This document shows, piece after piece, positions 1 through 12,234 of a DNA stretch of 64,000 nucleotides. A program made the position numbers and the translations under genes. The stretch is from the NCBI GenBank assembly GCA_027625915.1, contig JANTQA010000010.1:496001-560000 (forward strand). The letters are read 5' to 3'. The stretch's first letter is position 1; each line of letters opens with the position of its first letter. The DNA comes from Anaeramoeba flamelloides (Eukaryota > Metamonada > Anaeramoebidae). The notes under the pieces are model-generated. The model searched no databases and was not told the DNA's origin. It worked only from the letters and a program-made list of their open reading frames with translations.

Positions 1-200
1 ATAAAAAAATGAAAGATTAAATTCTGAATTAATTTTGTTATATTTTCACAAATATAACTTTGAAGAGTAGTTTGGTTTCATAGTTTTAATATACGGTGGG
101 ACTCAAAAAATCTTTTTCTTTATATTTTTATACAATTAAAATATTTCAAAATGATAAAAAGTACTTACTTTCTTAAAGAAGAATGAAATCCTACCATCTA

Positions 201-982
201 AGCTATTTCCAAGAATGTGGGGCAAATTTATTTTAAAATATATGTATGTGGCACATTCTTCAAAAAAGGATTTTAATATATAAAATCATTGAAAACCATT
301 TATAGATTCTTGATAATAATTCAATTTGTTTCTTAGTATTGTATTGCAGAAATAAAATATATTAAAATTTAGGATCTCGATTTTATCCGATATTTTTTTA
401 TGGTGAAAATTGGTGTTTATTATTTTCTTTTTGATCGAAAAAAATATTTTCATAACTTGTATAATCTCAACAAAATTTACAATATACAGTCAGTTTCACT
501 TTTAAGGCACAAACTTTCAACAAAATTTAAGGCACAAAAAAATCTCAAATTAAGGCACAAAATTTGGAATTTTTTTTTTTAACAATTTATTTTTACTAGA
601 ATTTGAATTTTGTGCTTTAATTTGAGATTTTTTTTTGTGCCTTAAATTTCGTTAATAGTTTGTGCCTTAAAAGTGAAACTGACTGTAATTAAAAACATAT
701 AACTGCTTTTTCGTGTTTAAAAAATCATTTGTTTCCTTTCCATATTTCTGGTTTTTTATTGAAATTGGTCGTACATTGCTTTAACCAAAAAAAGTGCTAT
801 TTTTTTTTTCATTTTTCGGGAATATTTCAACAAACATGCTTTGAAAAAAATACATAAGTGATTGATTCAATCGGTATAAATATTAAACTTAATTTGGTAT
901 AGTTGATTAATGGTTACCTCCCCTAAAAAAGATTATTTTTTATGAAATGTAAAAAAAATGCCACACTTTTTTGGAAATAGCT
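201..982. mobile_element. Family E inverted-repeat element (MITE-like), copy 1, with a family B insertion
   Basis: The ends are inverted repeats: AGCTATTTCCAAGAATGTGG at the left, and the complement of CCACACTTTTTTGGAAATAGCT at the right. Both are flanked by TA (199-200 and 983-984). Its body matches 22774-23352 in order along the full length, apart from the 199-bp family B element at 487-685. Subtracting that insertion plus one TA leaves 581 bp, almost exactly the 579 bp of copy 2. No transposase is visible. TA duplication suggests a Tc1/mariner-type or similar non-autonomous element. Confidence 0.8.
487..685. mobile_element. Family B foldback MITE (199 bp), Tc1/mariner-like ends, copy 1
   Basis: Begins CAGTCAGTTTCACTTTTAAG and ends with its complement, flanked by TA on both sides (485-486, 686-687). 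The two arms, about 85 nt each, are nearly perfect complements, so the whole element can form one hairpin. CAGT ends plus TA target duplication are the hallmark of Tc1/mariner elements and their MITEs. It is inserted in family E copy 1. Confidence 0.85.
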
Positions 983-1624
983 TATGTTAAAATTATACTG
1001 AAATAAACTTTAACAGAAAATCACAGGATTTGAAAATAACTTTAATTATTTTTGATTATCTTGTGATTATTTCATATTGATAGGTTATAGTGTTTCTAAA
1101 GGGAAAAAACAATCAATTATATTCCAGTTTGATAATTTTGGCATTTTTTCTATATGGATTCTTATACTTTTATTTTCCTTTTTGATTGGTATGTCTGATT
1201 TGAATCCAATTTTTCTTAGTAGTATTCATTTCTTAAATATTTAATATGTTAATTTTGGATTAAAATTATTCTCAATCCTATTTTTTTTTTCAAAAACAAA
1301 TAAAAAAAAATAAAACTATATTTTTTTTTGTAGTTCTCTTGTAACGTATGTATTTCTAAGCATATTTTATTCCAAAATATTTTATGATTTTTATTTCAAT
1401 TTTAATCATTATTTGCTCATAAAAATCTATTATTTCATTTTTATATTTAGTTTGTTTCTTTTACTTTTCATTTTTTTTTTTAAATTTATTTTGGTGTTTT
1501 TAATAGTATGAGAAACTCTTTTTCTAGTAACATTTACTGGGTTTTTATTTGAAAAATGAAGAAATAATATCAGTTCAATCAAATATTTAATTCAAAAATA
1601 AATTGTAAAATTGTAAATCATGTA

Positions 1625-1812
1625 GCCAGTTGCACTTTTAAGGCACAAAATTTCAACGAAATTTTAAGCGCTAAAAAAATCCGAAGAAAAGTCCATTTTG
1701 TGATTTTTTTTCCAATTTATTTAAATATAAATATAATTTTTTGTTTTAAAATGAATTTTTTTTGATTTGAATTTCGTTAGAGATTTGTGCCTTAAAAGTG
1801 AAACCAACTGTC
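1625..1812. mobile_element. Family B foldback MITE, copy 2
   Basis: Starts near CCAGTTGCACTTTTAAGGCA and ends with GTGCCTTAAAAGTGAAACCA followed by ACTG. Same hairpin plan as copy 1, with diverged centre. Confidence 0.8.
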
Positions 1813-1905
1813 ATCTTTTTTCATAAATTATCAAATTTTTTCTTCTTTTTTTTTATCAGTTTTTTCTTTTTTTCTAATTGTTTTCTTGGTTATATATATA
1901 TATAA

Positions 1906-2075
1906 TTCCACTTATTAGACACTGAGTTTCAAAGCAATTTAAGGGATAAAAAAATCTCAAATCAATACAAATTTTTGGGAATTATTAGTATACATATTAT
2001 TTTACTAGAATTAAATTTTATGCTTTAATTTGTAATTTTTTTTTTTTTTTTTACCACAAATTTGGTTTCAAGTAT
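1906..2075. mobile_element. Family B foldback MITE, copy 3 (degraded)
   Basis: Recognisable by a TTCCACTTATTAGACACTGA left part, TCTCAAATCAATACAAATTT and an ATTTTATGCTTTAATTTG right arm. The right end is lost in a poly-T run. Confidence 0.55.
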
Positions 2076-2402
2076 GTTTCTTAAAGCCGTACCAGTCGTA
2101 TATATATATATATATATATTATCAGGCAATTCTAAAAAAAAAATTAATTTTGCAAGTTAACTTTTAGAAAATTTGGACTATTTATTTTCTTTTTCTGAAA
2201 TGGTCAAATTTACTATTAGAAAAAAACTTATTGCCAACAATTTATTTTTCTCATGAAATTGAAATTTTTGGCACATCGTCTTTATCATTTAATTGGCACA
2301 AGATTTTTTTTAACATTTTATTTTTTTTGGAAAATAAATAGTTTGTTTAGGTATTTTTCTTCAATGATATCAACTCTAATCTCAAGTTTTTTTGTTCTCT
2401 TA

Positions 2403-2597
2403 CAGTCAGTTCCACTTTTAAGACACAAACTTTGAACCAAATTTATAGCACAATAAAAATCTCAAATTAAGGCAAAAAATTCAAATTCTAGTAAAATAAT
2501 TTGAATAAAAAAAAATCCAAATTTTGTGCTTTGATTTGAGATTTTTTTGTACCTTAAATTCCGTTGAAAGTTTGTGCATTAAAAACGAAACTGACTT
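2403..2597. mobile_element. Family B foldback MITE, copy 4
   Basis: TA followed by CAGTCAGTTCCACTTTTAAG on the left; GTTTGTGCATTAAAAACGAA with ACTGACTT on the right. About 195 bp, close to copy 1 in length and order. Confidence 0.8.
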
Positions 2598-4575
2598 TAG
2601 TTCTAATTAATCTTCTGTTGGTCGATTCTTAAAAAAAAAATGAAATTTTCATTTTTTTCTGGGATATCTGAGTGAAAGGAGGTTGAGAGAAAAAAGAATA
2701 CTTGTGTTAAATAATGTGTGGTATGGGTTTATCAGAATTTAAATGTTGTGAATAGTCATATATGTAATATTCCTTTAAATTCTGAAAAATCTATCCAAAA
2801 TATGTCCCTACAACCCAAAAAACACTAAAAATGAAAAACTGATCAAATACCTTCCATTAATACTATTAAAAAAACTAAATGAAAAAATAAATATAAATAA
2901 AGTTTCAATTTAACTTTTTCATGAAAACATTTTTTGCCAAAATTATTGAATTCAAAGTTGAAATTATGTATATTTCTAGATTCACTATCTTGTTTTAACT
3001 CATTTACTAAAACAAATTCTAAATTATCGAAATTTTCTTTTCACAAAAGGCACTAATTTGGTCCTCAAATGTTTTTTTTAGTTTTAAATGGTAAAATTAA
3101 AAAAAAGTTGTACTAAAAGGATAAACTCTCTGGAAAGGCATTCTAATTTAATATATTAACTTATTCTTTGATTTCAAACTTTTCGCAACCCCAATTTTTC
3201 AAAAAAAAATAAAAAAGTGCACAGTAATTTCAAAAAATATTTTCGATCTTCAAAAGTTGAGAATGTTTTTATTCTAAAAAAATTATCCCAGTCATTAATT
3301 GAATTAAGTTATAAACTTAATTTCGAAAATATTAATCAGAAAAAAATAGTGCTTAATTTTATTAAGGACATATCAAAAAAAAAAAAAAAAAGTATTTTTT
3401 CAATTAAAAATCAAGAAATAATACCTTAAAAGTCCAAATAATTGGTTCTCTATTTGAAAGATACTCATAGGATTTAAAATACTTTTAAAATATAATTAAA
3501 TGATCTTCTAAACTGTGAAAAAAAAATATTCAATTTTTTTTGCTAATAAATTTTAAAAAAATCCTTTTAGAACCTAAAAAAATGGATTGGTAAACTTAAA
3601 TTGTAAAATATCTTGAAAAATAATTTTTGATTAAAGATCTTTTATTGAACTAATAGTGTTTATTATCGTTGAAGTTCTTAAAAAGTGAAAAATTATCATT
3701 TGTTTAATTAATTTTGGAAAAATTTTTATATTTTTTAAGACGGATTTTAGGTTCTTAAAGAGTTTATTTTTGAACAATATAATTACTCTTTTCTCCAGTG
3801 TTAAAGATTAATATCTAATTAGGTTTCAATTATAAGGTGTTTTTTCATTCGAACAATGTTAGGTTGTATGTCTTTGGTTCTTTTTATTGTTAAAGTGTGT
3901 TCATTTGATCTTTAGTTTTAGTATTAATTGTGGGTTTTCTTTTTGAAGTATCCCAAAACAATAAGCTAAAAAATCTGGGTTGAATAGAGTGTAAAAATCG
4001 TTGGTTGTTAAATTTTCTAAACAAAATGTTCCACCACCAAACTTTCTTTGGTGGTTTGATCAATTTCTTACAACACTTTTTGAGAATTTTTACAAAATTA
4101 TTAAATTATTTATGTTATAATTGTTTAAGATTAATAAGGAAATAAAATTTAGGTTGGTGTATGAAAATGCCTTTTGAAACAAATCATATTTCTTGAAAAG
4201 GATTTTGTTTTGCAAAAAAAATGAAACAGAAAATAAATTTCAAAAGCAGAACATATGAAATCTTAATTTCTAAGAAACTTTATATCTCTGAACAAGTTTC
4301 ATTCAAACGAAATTCCCGTTTTTCAAAAAGACTTCTTTTATAAATGAAATCCTTCCAAAATAGAAAAAACTCTCAAAAAAATAAACAAAATCTGAAAAAT
4401 AAACAAAAGTATGTGGCAGTAACAGAAAACTATTCATTCCAAGATTTTTTTTAACAACACTTTTGTATGGTTTTTGTCAAATTCCCAGAATAACAAGTTA
4501 TTTTTATCAAAATTTATTTATTTTACCTTTTAATTTTGATTTTTTAATCTTTGTAAAAGAAAAAGAGGAATTTGT

Positions 4576-7500
4576 ATGGTTTTAGAAGCTTGTGTTATTC
4601 TTGTTGACAATTCTAATCACTCAAGGAATGGTGACTTTGCACCCAATAGATTTCTATCACAAATCGATTCCATTAGCTTTATTGCAGGCTCCAAAATCCA
4701 ACAAAACAGAGTTAATACAGTTGGCATTCTCGCAATGAGCGGAAGGAGACCAAACCTTGTTTTGGCGCCAACAAACGATGTTGGCCAAGTCTTAATAGCA
4801 ACGAATAAGATTCAAATCGAGGGGAAATTGGATCTCATTTCATCAATTGAAATTTCTCAATTGTCGCTCAAGCATAGGTCGAATAAAGAACACGCACAAA
4901 GGATTATTATGTTTGTTGCAAGTCCTTTGGAGGAAAAAAAAGAAGATCTTGAAAAAATTGGCAGCCAATTAAGAAAGGCTTCAATTTCAATTGACATTAT
5001 TAGCTTTGGAGAAACAGAAAGAAATGAAGAAAAATTATCTGCACTTATTGACAATGCAAACAGTGGTGACAATTGCCATTTATTATCAGTTCCTACTTGT
5101 AATTTTCTTTTTTTTTTTTCTTTTCTTTTTTTTTTTTGTTTTAATTATTCTTCATTTTGAGTTTTTTTATTTTTATTTATATGTACAAATTAAATATTTT
5201 TTTTTTTTCTTTTCAAAAAGAGAAAAACAAAAAACAAAAAACAAAAAAAAACTGTCAAGAGATCTTTTTTTTAAATGTTTGTACAGAACACAACATTTGA
5301 AAAAAAAAACTTTACTTTCGAACTTTCCAACAAAACTTTCTTTTTCTTTTTCCTTTTTTATTTTTTTTCTATCCCCAATCTGTTCTCCTCAAAAAAGTAA
5401 TGTTTTCTGAAAGAATATTAAAAAATCCTTACTTTGTAAAAGGTAGAGGGTTACAAAATAACCACAAATTAGATTTAATTGAATTAGATTGATTTTGTAA
5501 TAAAAGAAAACAATTTGTTTCAAATCGAAGAAATTTAAGCCATTTGAAAATATAAAACAAGAAAAGATTGGATTTTTTTTTCAATCATTTGAATTTTTCA
5601 AATTGAAGATTGTTTTGAATGAAAATTTTCTTGAATTTTATATTTTTTCGAATTGGTATCCTAAGGGTTATTATTTTTAAGTACTATGAATTGTTTTTAC
5701 TCCAATTTAAATTTTTTTCCACACCAAAATTCAATTTTTGAAAATAAAATCTTATTAAAATTAATTATTCAATACTGATAAATTCTAATAAATTTCATAA
5801 AAATTCCAAGTTCAATTTCCATTTTGATAAATCTTTGAACTGTTTCTTATCAAACAGTCCAGGACAAAGAAAATTTTGAAGAAAAACTAATTTTACAGAG
5901 TTCCTTAACACGTGACCACATAAAATGCTTTATTCAAAGCTTGATCAGAATAATTTCAAAAAGGGAAAATGAAGTAAAAATTTCCAAATAAAAATTGAAT
6001 TTTATCAATACTATTTGTTTGTAAAAAAATGTGACAAAATTTTCATTCATCTTTCCAAAAAAAGATTTTTAAAATCGTATAAAAATTCAATTTTTTTAAT
6101 TCTTAAAATCATCTTAAATTATTAATTTTCTCTTTAGAATTCGCAAAATATGATGATTTATTTTAATTCTTGGAATATTTTTTTTTTAAGAAAGCTTTAT
6201 GAAAATTTTGATCTTTTTATTTTAAAATAAATAGTAATACCAAATTAAACTACTAGACGATTGAAAGAAATGTTAACAATCATTTATAATTTAAAAATAG
6301 ACACAAAACAAAAAAAAAATAATTAATCAATCAAAATAAGAAAATAGGATGTCAAAACTTTATAAAGTGGGGGGTTTATTGTTAAGGGTTAAATGTTAAA
6401 TAAACACTTAATTTGTTAAAGAGAGAATTTTGAAGTGACTAAATTTTTGTCTTCTAACTCAAAGAGTGAATAACACATCCATTAGAAGCATTTTAAACTT
6501 AATTTAGTTTTCTAAAAAAAAAAGATAAGAAATTTGGAAAAAAAAATAGAATAAGAGTAAAATAAAATGAAGACTCTATAAAAAAAAGTAAAGAAAAAAG
6601 CATAGAAATAAAAAATAAAAAAATTAAAAATAGATAATAAGAAAAAACTCAAAGTCATTATGATTCAGGTGAATTTGCATGTTTGGAGTTTGCTAGGGAT
6701 TATTTGAATTTGGGTTCCTTTTTCCTATAAGCATGCCGAGTCATATTAGCCAAAAAATATTCTATAGTGATGTCATTGTTTTCTTTTATGTTCATTTTCC
6801 TCAGTAATTCATCTGTATCTTCTTTTACAATGATGTTAAAGTCCAAATTTTTGATTTTTTTTGGGATCCTTTTTTCCATTTTCTTTTCGTTTTTTCATAT
6901 TTTTCACAGCACCATATGAAATTGCCAAAATTTTGGAGTGAGCACAATAAAAAAATGTATTGGTGAATTTATTGAAATCCTATGAACAATTATTGATAGA
7001 TCAAATGGTTAGATACCATCAACTAAATTTATTTGAGTTTTTCTTTTTGAAGAACTCAACTTAAACATAATACCAATCGATCATTCTAAAAAATTTTTTT
7101 GATCGAGTAAAACTATTACTAAATTGAAAAAAAAAAAATGAAAACAAAACAAAAAATAAAAAACATGAAAAAATATTTGGAAAAATCAAAATTATTTCCA
7201 AATTGAAGGAAATTGAATTATTGTGATTCTTTCAACTCTTTTAACTGTTTCACAATTTTTGGATTTTATTGGATTTATTGTTGAGGAATAAGTGTTAAAA
7301 GACTTAATCTATTAAAAAGAGGATTTTGGAGTGACTAAATTCGTGCCTTCTAATTCGAAGTGTGTCTAGGCACTAATGCCAATAACACCACCATTAGAAG
7401 CATTTTCAACTTAATTTTATAAAATTTTGAATTTTGGTTTATAATAAAATTTTTGTTAAATTTGAATTAAATTTAAAGAATTAATTATTAAAAAATTTCC

Positions 7501-9921
7501 TGAAACTTTAAAAAAAATTAATTAATTTATATTTTTTTTAATTTTAATTCGTATCTATCCCTATTGATAATATTTATTGAATCAATTTATCAGTTACACG
7601 AACTTTAACTTCAAAAAACCCATTCCAAAATTAATGAAATTATAGAATCGAATCACACTTGTAATAAATAGCCTTCGCTTTTCCCTTAATCAAGAATATA
7701 TTTTCCTTAAATCGAAAAATTTTGACTCTGGTTTAAAGCACCCCTAAAGTATCATAATAAAAAAATCCAATTTTTTGTTACAAGACAAAAATATAAATCA
7801 AAATTAAAAAATGATTTTTTTTCTGATGCAAAAGAATCAAATAATTCCTTTTTAACTTCAAATGATTAGTCTCGACTTATTTCTTAGTCAAATTAGATTT
7901 TTAATAGAATCTCACAATTCACAAAATTTCATAATTAAAAATTTGGTTTTTTAAAAATTATTGAAAAAGAATTTCATGGCTACTAATAAAATAAATATTT
8001 GTGGTTTTTATTTTCGAGATTTTGTTTTAAGCACCTTTTTTACAATTCTGATGATTTTGTTTTTATTTCTCTGTTAGTAAACAATTTTTACACTGGAATA
8101 AAATCAAAAAATTTTTTTTTTTTTTTTAAGAGAGTTCTACCAAATAACAAATTTTTTTTTTAGATTCCATTAAATCAGAATACAATAATTTTAGTTGTTT
8201 TTGAAAAAATAATTCTTCAATAGACACTTTAACAAGTGGAAAATGTTGATAAAAACCCATTCCATTGAAATAATTTTAATATTGTAATTCTAAAATTTAA
8301 ATTTTTGCGATTCTAAAAATTCTATTTTTGAAATCATTTTGAGAACTCTGCCAATTATGATCCTTTATCCTGTGAAGAAATTTCCTTGAAAAAACTAGGA
8401 TCTTAACTACAAGACAGATTATCCTTCTTAATGATGAGAAAAGAATACGCATTTTTATTCAAAATGATTATTAAACAATTTTAAAACCAGATTTAAATCT
8501 AAGAAACTTATAAAGACATGTATTTTACTATTTTGTTTATAATTTCATAAAATATTGTTAAACTGAATGATTTGAAAATAATAATCCTTGGATACAAAGG
8601 ATGAAAAACATTTTAACTTTTTTTAATTTAAAAATGCTTGTTAAAAAAAAAAATGCCAAAAACAATCTTTTTAAATTGTAAAAAAAAAAAAAAAAAAGAA
8701 AAATTTTAGGAGAAGAACCAGAAAACACAAACCAAAAGCAATCAAAAAATGAATTCATCATAATTTATAAAAATTCTTGAGAACACACCAACAAGACATA
8801 TCTGAGCGATTTTATACAATTATATTGTAATTCAAAAAACATAAATTAATTAATTTTTAATTTCAGTATAAAGTAAAAATAGCAGTTCGAAAACTAATGA
8901 ACATACGCAACCTAATTAATTCTGTGAACCTAAGGATCTAAGAGTGTTCATTTCAAAAATTAGGATATATACTTTACAAAAAACAATTATTTTATATATA
9001 GATTAAAAATGAACTTGAGTTCACAAACTAAAATTCATAATTTAGAAAGTAATTTGAATGATCAATTATAAAACATTTAATCGAACTAAAAAAATGTGTT
9101 TTTTCATTTCTTGTTTTACCATTTCTTGTTTTATCATTTATTGTTTTATCATTTCTTTGGTTTTTCTTTTATTGTTTTTTTTTATTTTATATTCGTAACC
9201 ATTACTGGATTTAATCTTATTTAAAATTATATTTGTATTTCATCTAATTTCTTCAAAATGAATAGCAACTGGCATAATCTTAGCAGATCAAATCCAAGGA
9301 TCAGGCATTTTCTCAAGTTCATCAGGTGGGATGGGAGGAGGATATGAAGGTGGTTTTGGTGGTGGAGGATATGCAGGAGGTATGGTGGATCCAAATGTTG
9401 ATCCTGAACTTGCCATGGTTCTTCAAATGTCTTTGGAAGAAGAAAGGCAAAGACAAAGCAGATTACAACAGGAGAATAATAACAATACCAATGAAAAGGA
9501 AGGCAACGAACAGAAACAAGAAGAAAAAAAGATGGATCTCGAGGAAACTGAAGAAAGCTCGCAAAATAGTAACAAAAATGAAAACAATGAAACAAAGGAA
9601 GAACCAGACATGTTTTCACAATTGGAGGGCTTAACGGAAGAGGAACAAATGGAGTTAATTATGAAAATGTCGCTGGAAGAAATGGGTAACGAAGAATTAG
9701 AGCAATTGGGAATACCAAATGAAGAAGAAGAAGAAACAGAAAAAGAAAAAGATCCTGAAGTTCAAAACGCTTTGCAAGACGAAGATTTAGTCGACTCAAT
9801 CTTACTTTCCTTGCCTGGTGTTGATCCTGAAAATGAGGAAATTACAGAAACAATCAACAATATTAAAAAAGAAAATAATGATGAAGAAAAAGACAAAGAA
9901 AAAAAAAATGAAAATGATTAA
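4576..9921 (+). CDS. RPN10: 26S proteasome regulatory subunit RPN10 (PSMD4), ubiquitin receptor, two exons
   Basis: RPN10 sits between the base and lid of the 19S proteasome particle and captures ubiquitinated substrates. Exon 1 is 4576-5098 and exon 2 is 9266-9921, 392 aa in total (human PSMD4 is 377). Exon 1 encodes the N-terminal von Willebrand A domain: it starts MVLEACVILVDNS and contains NGDFAPNR, LKHRSNKEH, RIIMFVASP and IDIISFGE, all lining up with PSMD4. The donor GTAATT follows VPT plus one base. The acceptor AG at 9264-9265 restores the frame exactly and gives TGIILADQIQGSG, the usual start of the second half. Exon 2 has two ubiquitin-interacting motifs, PELAMVLQMSLEEE and EEEQMELIMKMSLEE, then the conserved LLSLPGVDPENEEI and a Lys/Glu tail. 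The acidic Gln/Asn-rich spacer between the UIMs is longer than in animals. Family assignment is very secure, and the exon join rests on phase and homology. Confidence 0.95.
6364..6520. repeat. Family C repeat, copy 1
   Basis: Matches 7262-7425: both carry GGTTTATTG or GATTTATTG, TGTTAAAGAG-like blocks, GAAGTGACTAAATTTTTG / GGAGTGACTAAATTCGTG, CTTCTAACTC and CATTAGAAGCATTTT. It lies in the RPN10 intron about 0.9 kb from its partner, with a family A copy directly before the second. Confidence 0.65.
6700..6879 (-). CDS. Possible small gene or orphan exon (59 aa) antisense inside the RPN10 intron
   Basis: Reading the minus strand from ATG at 6879 to TAA at 6700 gives 59 codons, beginning MEKRIPKKIKNLDFNIIVKE and ending ANMTRHAYRKKEPKFK. 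The residues are balanced (D, E, T, H, R, W-less, few homopolymer runs), unlike the K/N/F/I-only products of random frames here. The local GC content is also higher than the surrounding intron. The ATG sits in an A-rich context like other starts in this window. I recognise no family. It may be a nested small gene, the last exon of a gene whose other exons I cannot see, or a relic carried by a repeat. Confidence 0.4.
   Translation of the reverse strand: MEKRIPKKIKNLDFNIIVKEDTDELLRKMNIKENNDITIEYFLANMTRHAYRKKEPKFK
6925..7262. mobile_element. Family A element, copy in the RPN10 intron
   Basis: Shares with 52110-52445, in order: AAAATTTTGGAGTGAGCAC, ATTGATAGATCAAATGGTTAG, TACCATCAACTAAATTTATT, GATCGAGTAAAAC, AATCAAAATTATTTCCAAAT and TCTTTTAACTGTTTCACAAT. 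The left arm seems partly missing or moved; a related left-end sequence is at 5715-5830. Confidence 0.6.
7262..7425. repeat. Family C repeat, copy 2
   Basis: Second copy of the segment at 6364-6520, same orientation. It has a 20-nt stretch (TGTCTAGGCACTAATGCCAA region) absent from copy 1. Confidence 0.65.
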
Positions 9922-10169
9922 AAAAAAAAAAAATTTTAATAATATTGTTTTTTCTTTTGTTTTTAATTTTTTTTTTTAAAAATATCAGAATATTTCAATT
10001 CAAATTTTTTTAAAAAAGAACAATTAGTTTCAAGATCTAATATTTTTTTGAACAAAAAAATAACAATATTTTCAAATAAAAAAAACATCAATTTATAATT
10101 AAAATAAAAAGTGATTGGTGATCATTACAAAATAAAATTATTTATTTTTAACTAATTTTTCTTTATTCT

Positions 10170-10790
10170 AATTTTTGCTATTTAATTTTTTTTTTTCAAT
10201 TTATGTTAAAAACGAAATTCAGTTGCAAAACATTTTTTTATTGCAGATCAATAGTCACTTGTTAAAAATGTGTTATTCTAAGGTCATTGAAACCTTGTAA
10301 AGATATTTGAGAAATCATATTGATTTCTATTGCAATTATATTCGATCTTTAATCTTGATATTTGTTTAATAAATGTGAAAAATTTTTACTTAATTTTCAT
10401 TTCCTTTTTCAAATAGAGACTACAAATACCAACAAACTTCGTTTGGGGGCTTGATTTTTAAAAGAAAAGTATGGAAAATGAAGTGAAAAATATTTTAAAT
10501 TAATTCTTCGAATACCAATAGAAGTTCGAAACGAACATTGTTGTTTTTCTCAATTGGGAACTAAGAATTTGAGTTTTTCAATTTTTAAGAAAATTTATTG
10601 ATTAACTAGTTTTCTTTCAGACATATATCAACAATTCTTTGATGTGTATTATTCTGCTTAGTTCTTATTTGTTCTTCAAATGGCCAATTATAGAAAATAA
10701 TTGATATTTGAAAAAAATGTTGGGCCTCTTTGATTGATAGAAAGTTTATTTTTCCATTTGTTTAATGTCCACAATTAAAAAATCCAATAA
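10170..10790. mobile_element. Family F repeat with internal family G insertion
   Basis: Shares with 57490-57990: TATTGCAGATCAATAGTCAC, GTGTTATTCTAAGGTCATTG, CATATTGATTTCTATTG, CGAACATTGTTGTTTTTCTC, AGAATTTGAGTTTTTCAATT, GTGTATTATTCT and AATTATAGAAAATAATTG. A foldback (family G) occupies about 10370-10515 and is missing from the copy at 45645. Confidence 0.65.
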
Positions 10791-11100
10791 AATCATATTT
10801 TTTGAAAAAAAAAATAATAAAATTAAATAATAAATTTTTAGCGTTTTATTTCTTATAATATTTTCAATAAACTTTTTTATATATTGTAAGACTTTAAAAT
10901 TGATTATTTAATAAAATTTAATAGATACTTGCTCTTGATTACAAAAATTTTACCAATTTAATAATTTTAGGTGATTAATAAATTTTGAAATATATTTGAG
11001 ATCACTATATACATTTTTTATTAAGTTGTATTCGCTTAGAATATTTAAAAGGGTTTATTCAAGATAATTTAGAACTCTTAACAAAAATTTCGAAATATAT

Positions 11101-11273
11101 CCAGTTTCTCTTTGAAGAAACAAGCTTTAAACGAAATTTAAAGCACAATAAAAAACTCAAATTAAAGCCCATTTTTTGGATTTTTTTCTTATACAAATTA
11201 TTTTACAAGAATCAGAAAAATGTGCTTAAATTTGAAATTTGTTTGTCTTAATTTTTCCTGAAAAGCTGAACTA
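11101..11273. mobile_element. Family B foldback MITE, copy 5 (diverged)
   Basis: Left part CCAGTTTCTCTTTGAAG with AAACGAAATTTAAAGCACAA; right part TGTGCTTAAATTTGAAATTT then CTGAACTAA. Shorter and more diverged than copies 1 and 4. Confidence 0.6.
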
Positions 11274-11364
11274 AATTTATTAAAAATCAAAAAAAGGCAA
11301 AAAAAGGTAAAAAAAACTCAATATATTGTTTTATTTAAAAAAATATAATTAAATTAGGTGTTTG

Positions 11365-11960
11365 CAAACTACACCATTTTCCAAGCAAAGGAATATATTT
11401 ACTGTGGATGAATTAAATGTGTTTAAAAGTTCTATTCGAGATTAGAAGAAGAAAATTTTTTTTAAAAATTTCAGAATTGAAATTGTTTATTATATATTTT
11501 TACTCATTTCTTTATCATTTTTGCTCGTTTTGCTTTTTTTTCGTTTTTTTTTTTGGGAATTTTACATTTGAAATTTTTTTTTATAGCAAGATCAACATTC
11601 ACTTCGTAAAAAAAATGTTATTACTATTGCTATCAAAATAGTTGAAATGATAATACATAAATCATATATATTACTTTAGGAATTTTTTTTTGATCATCAA
11701 TTATAGATCAAAATGAACATTGTTATTTTTCTCAATTTGACACGAAGAATTCTGGTTTTTCTTTTTATAAGAAAATATATTTGTTGTTTAGTTTTATTTC
11801 ATAAATTATCAAATATTCTTTGATCATTATTATTCTCTTTAATTCGATTTTTTATTCAAATCTAAATTAAAAAAAATAATTGATATTTGATAAAAAAAAA
11901 TTGTAGGCTACTTTGAATGAAATAAACTTTATTATTAATATTTTTATATGTAATGATTTT
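11365..11960. mobile_element. Family F repeat, copy 2
   Basis: Left part CACCATTTTCCAAGCAAAGG and AATGTGTTTAAAAG match 45650 and 57300. Later blocks (GAACATTGTTATTTTTCTCA, AAAATAATTGATATTTG) match the other copies. No family G insertion. Confidence 0.6.
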
Positions 11961-12234
11961 TATCCAAATGAAAAAAAAAATAAAATTTATAAATTTAATA
12001 CACTAATCTCTATTAAATTTTTTAGGTAAATTTAATAGATATTTAGAAAATTTTTTTCCAATTTTTTAGATTTGAAATCAAAGTGAAAATTTTCTTTGTT
12101 TAGTAATGAAATCTCGATATTTGACATTCATTAAATTTATTTATTGTTTTTATATAAAAAAAATTTTTCCTTTTCACTTTCTTGAAAGTTGCTTTTTTTC
12201 AACTTTTCGCGAAAATACAAAAAATAAAAAAAAA

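Larger units (their letters stand above)
983..4575. other. Noncoding region upstream of RPN10
   Basis: Apart from family B copies at 1625, 1906 and 2403, I see no gene. A 70-codon frame at 3217-3429 is rich in K/N/I/S and has no family. A short hairpin CCACCAAA...TTTGGTGG lies at about 4032-4053, 520 nt before the RPN10 start. The last 150 nt before the ATG is A/T-rich with no recognisable promoter motif. Confidence 0.5.
5099..9265 (+). other. 4,167-nt intron of RPN10, filled with dispersed repeats
   Basis: A GT-AG intron lies between the vWA and UIM halves of RPN10. The first 300 nt is a pyrimidine- and A-rich low-complexity stretch. Inside are two copies of repeat family C (6364-6520, 7262-7425), a family A copy (about 6925-7262), a stretch near 5715-5830 resembling the left part of family A, and an antisense ORF at 6700-6879. 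The rest is A/T-rich sequence in which I see no gene. Its size contrasts with the 83-308-nt introns of uS8, VPS33, the giant gene and three of the four Rab introns. Confidence 0.9.

Noticed and set aside
3217-3429. 70-codon ORF upstream of RPN10
   Set aside because: It starts at GTG and is composed largely of K, N, I and S, as random AT-rich frames are.
9326-9634. Alternative frames over RPN10 exon 2 (plus 102 codons, minus 130 codons)
   Set aside because: The RPN10 frame carries both UIMs and the conserved C-terminus; the others are shadows.
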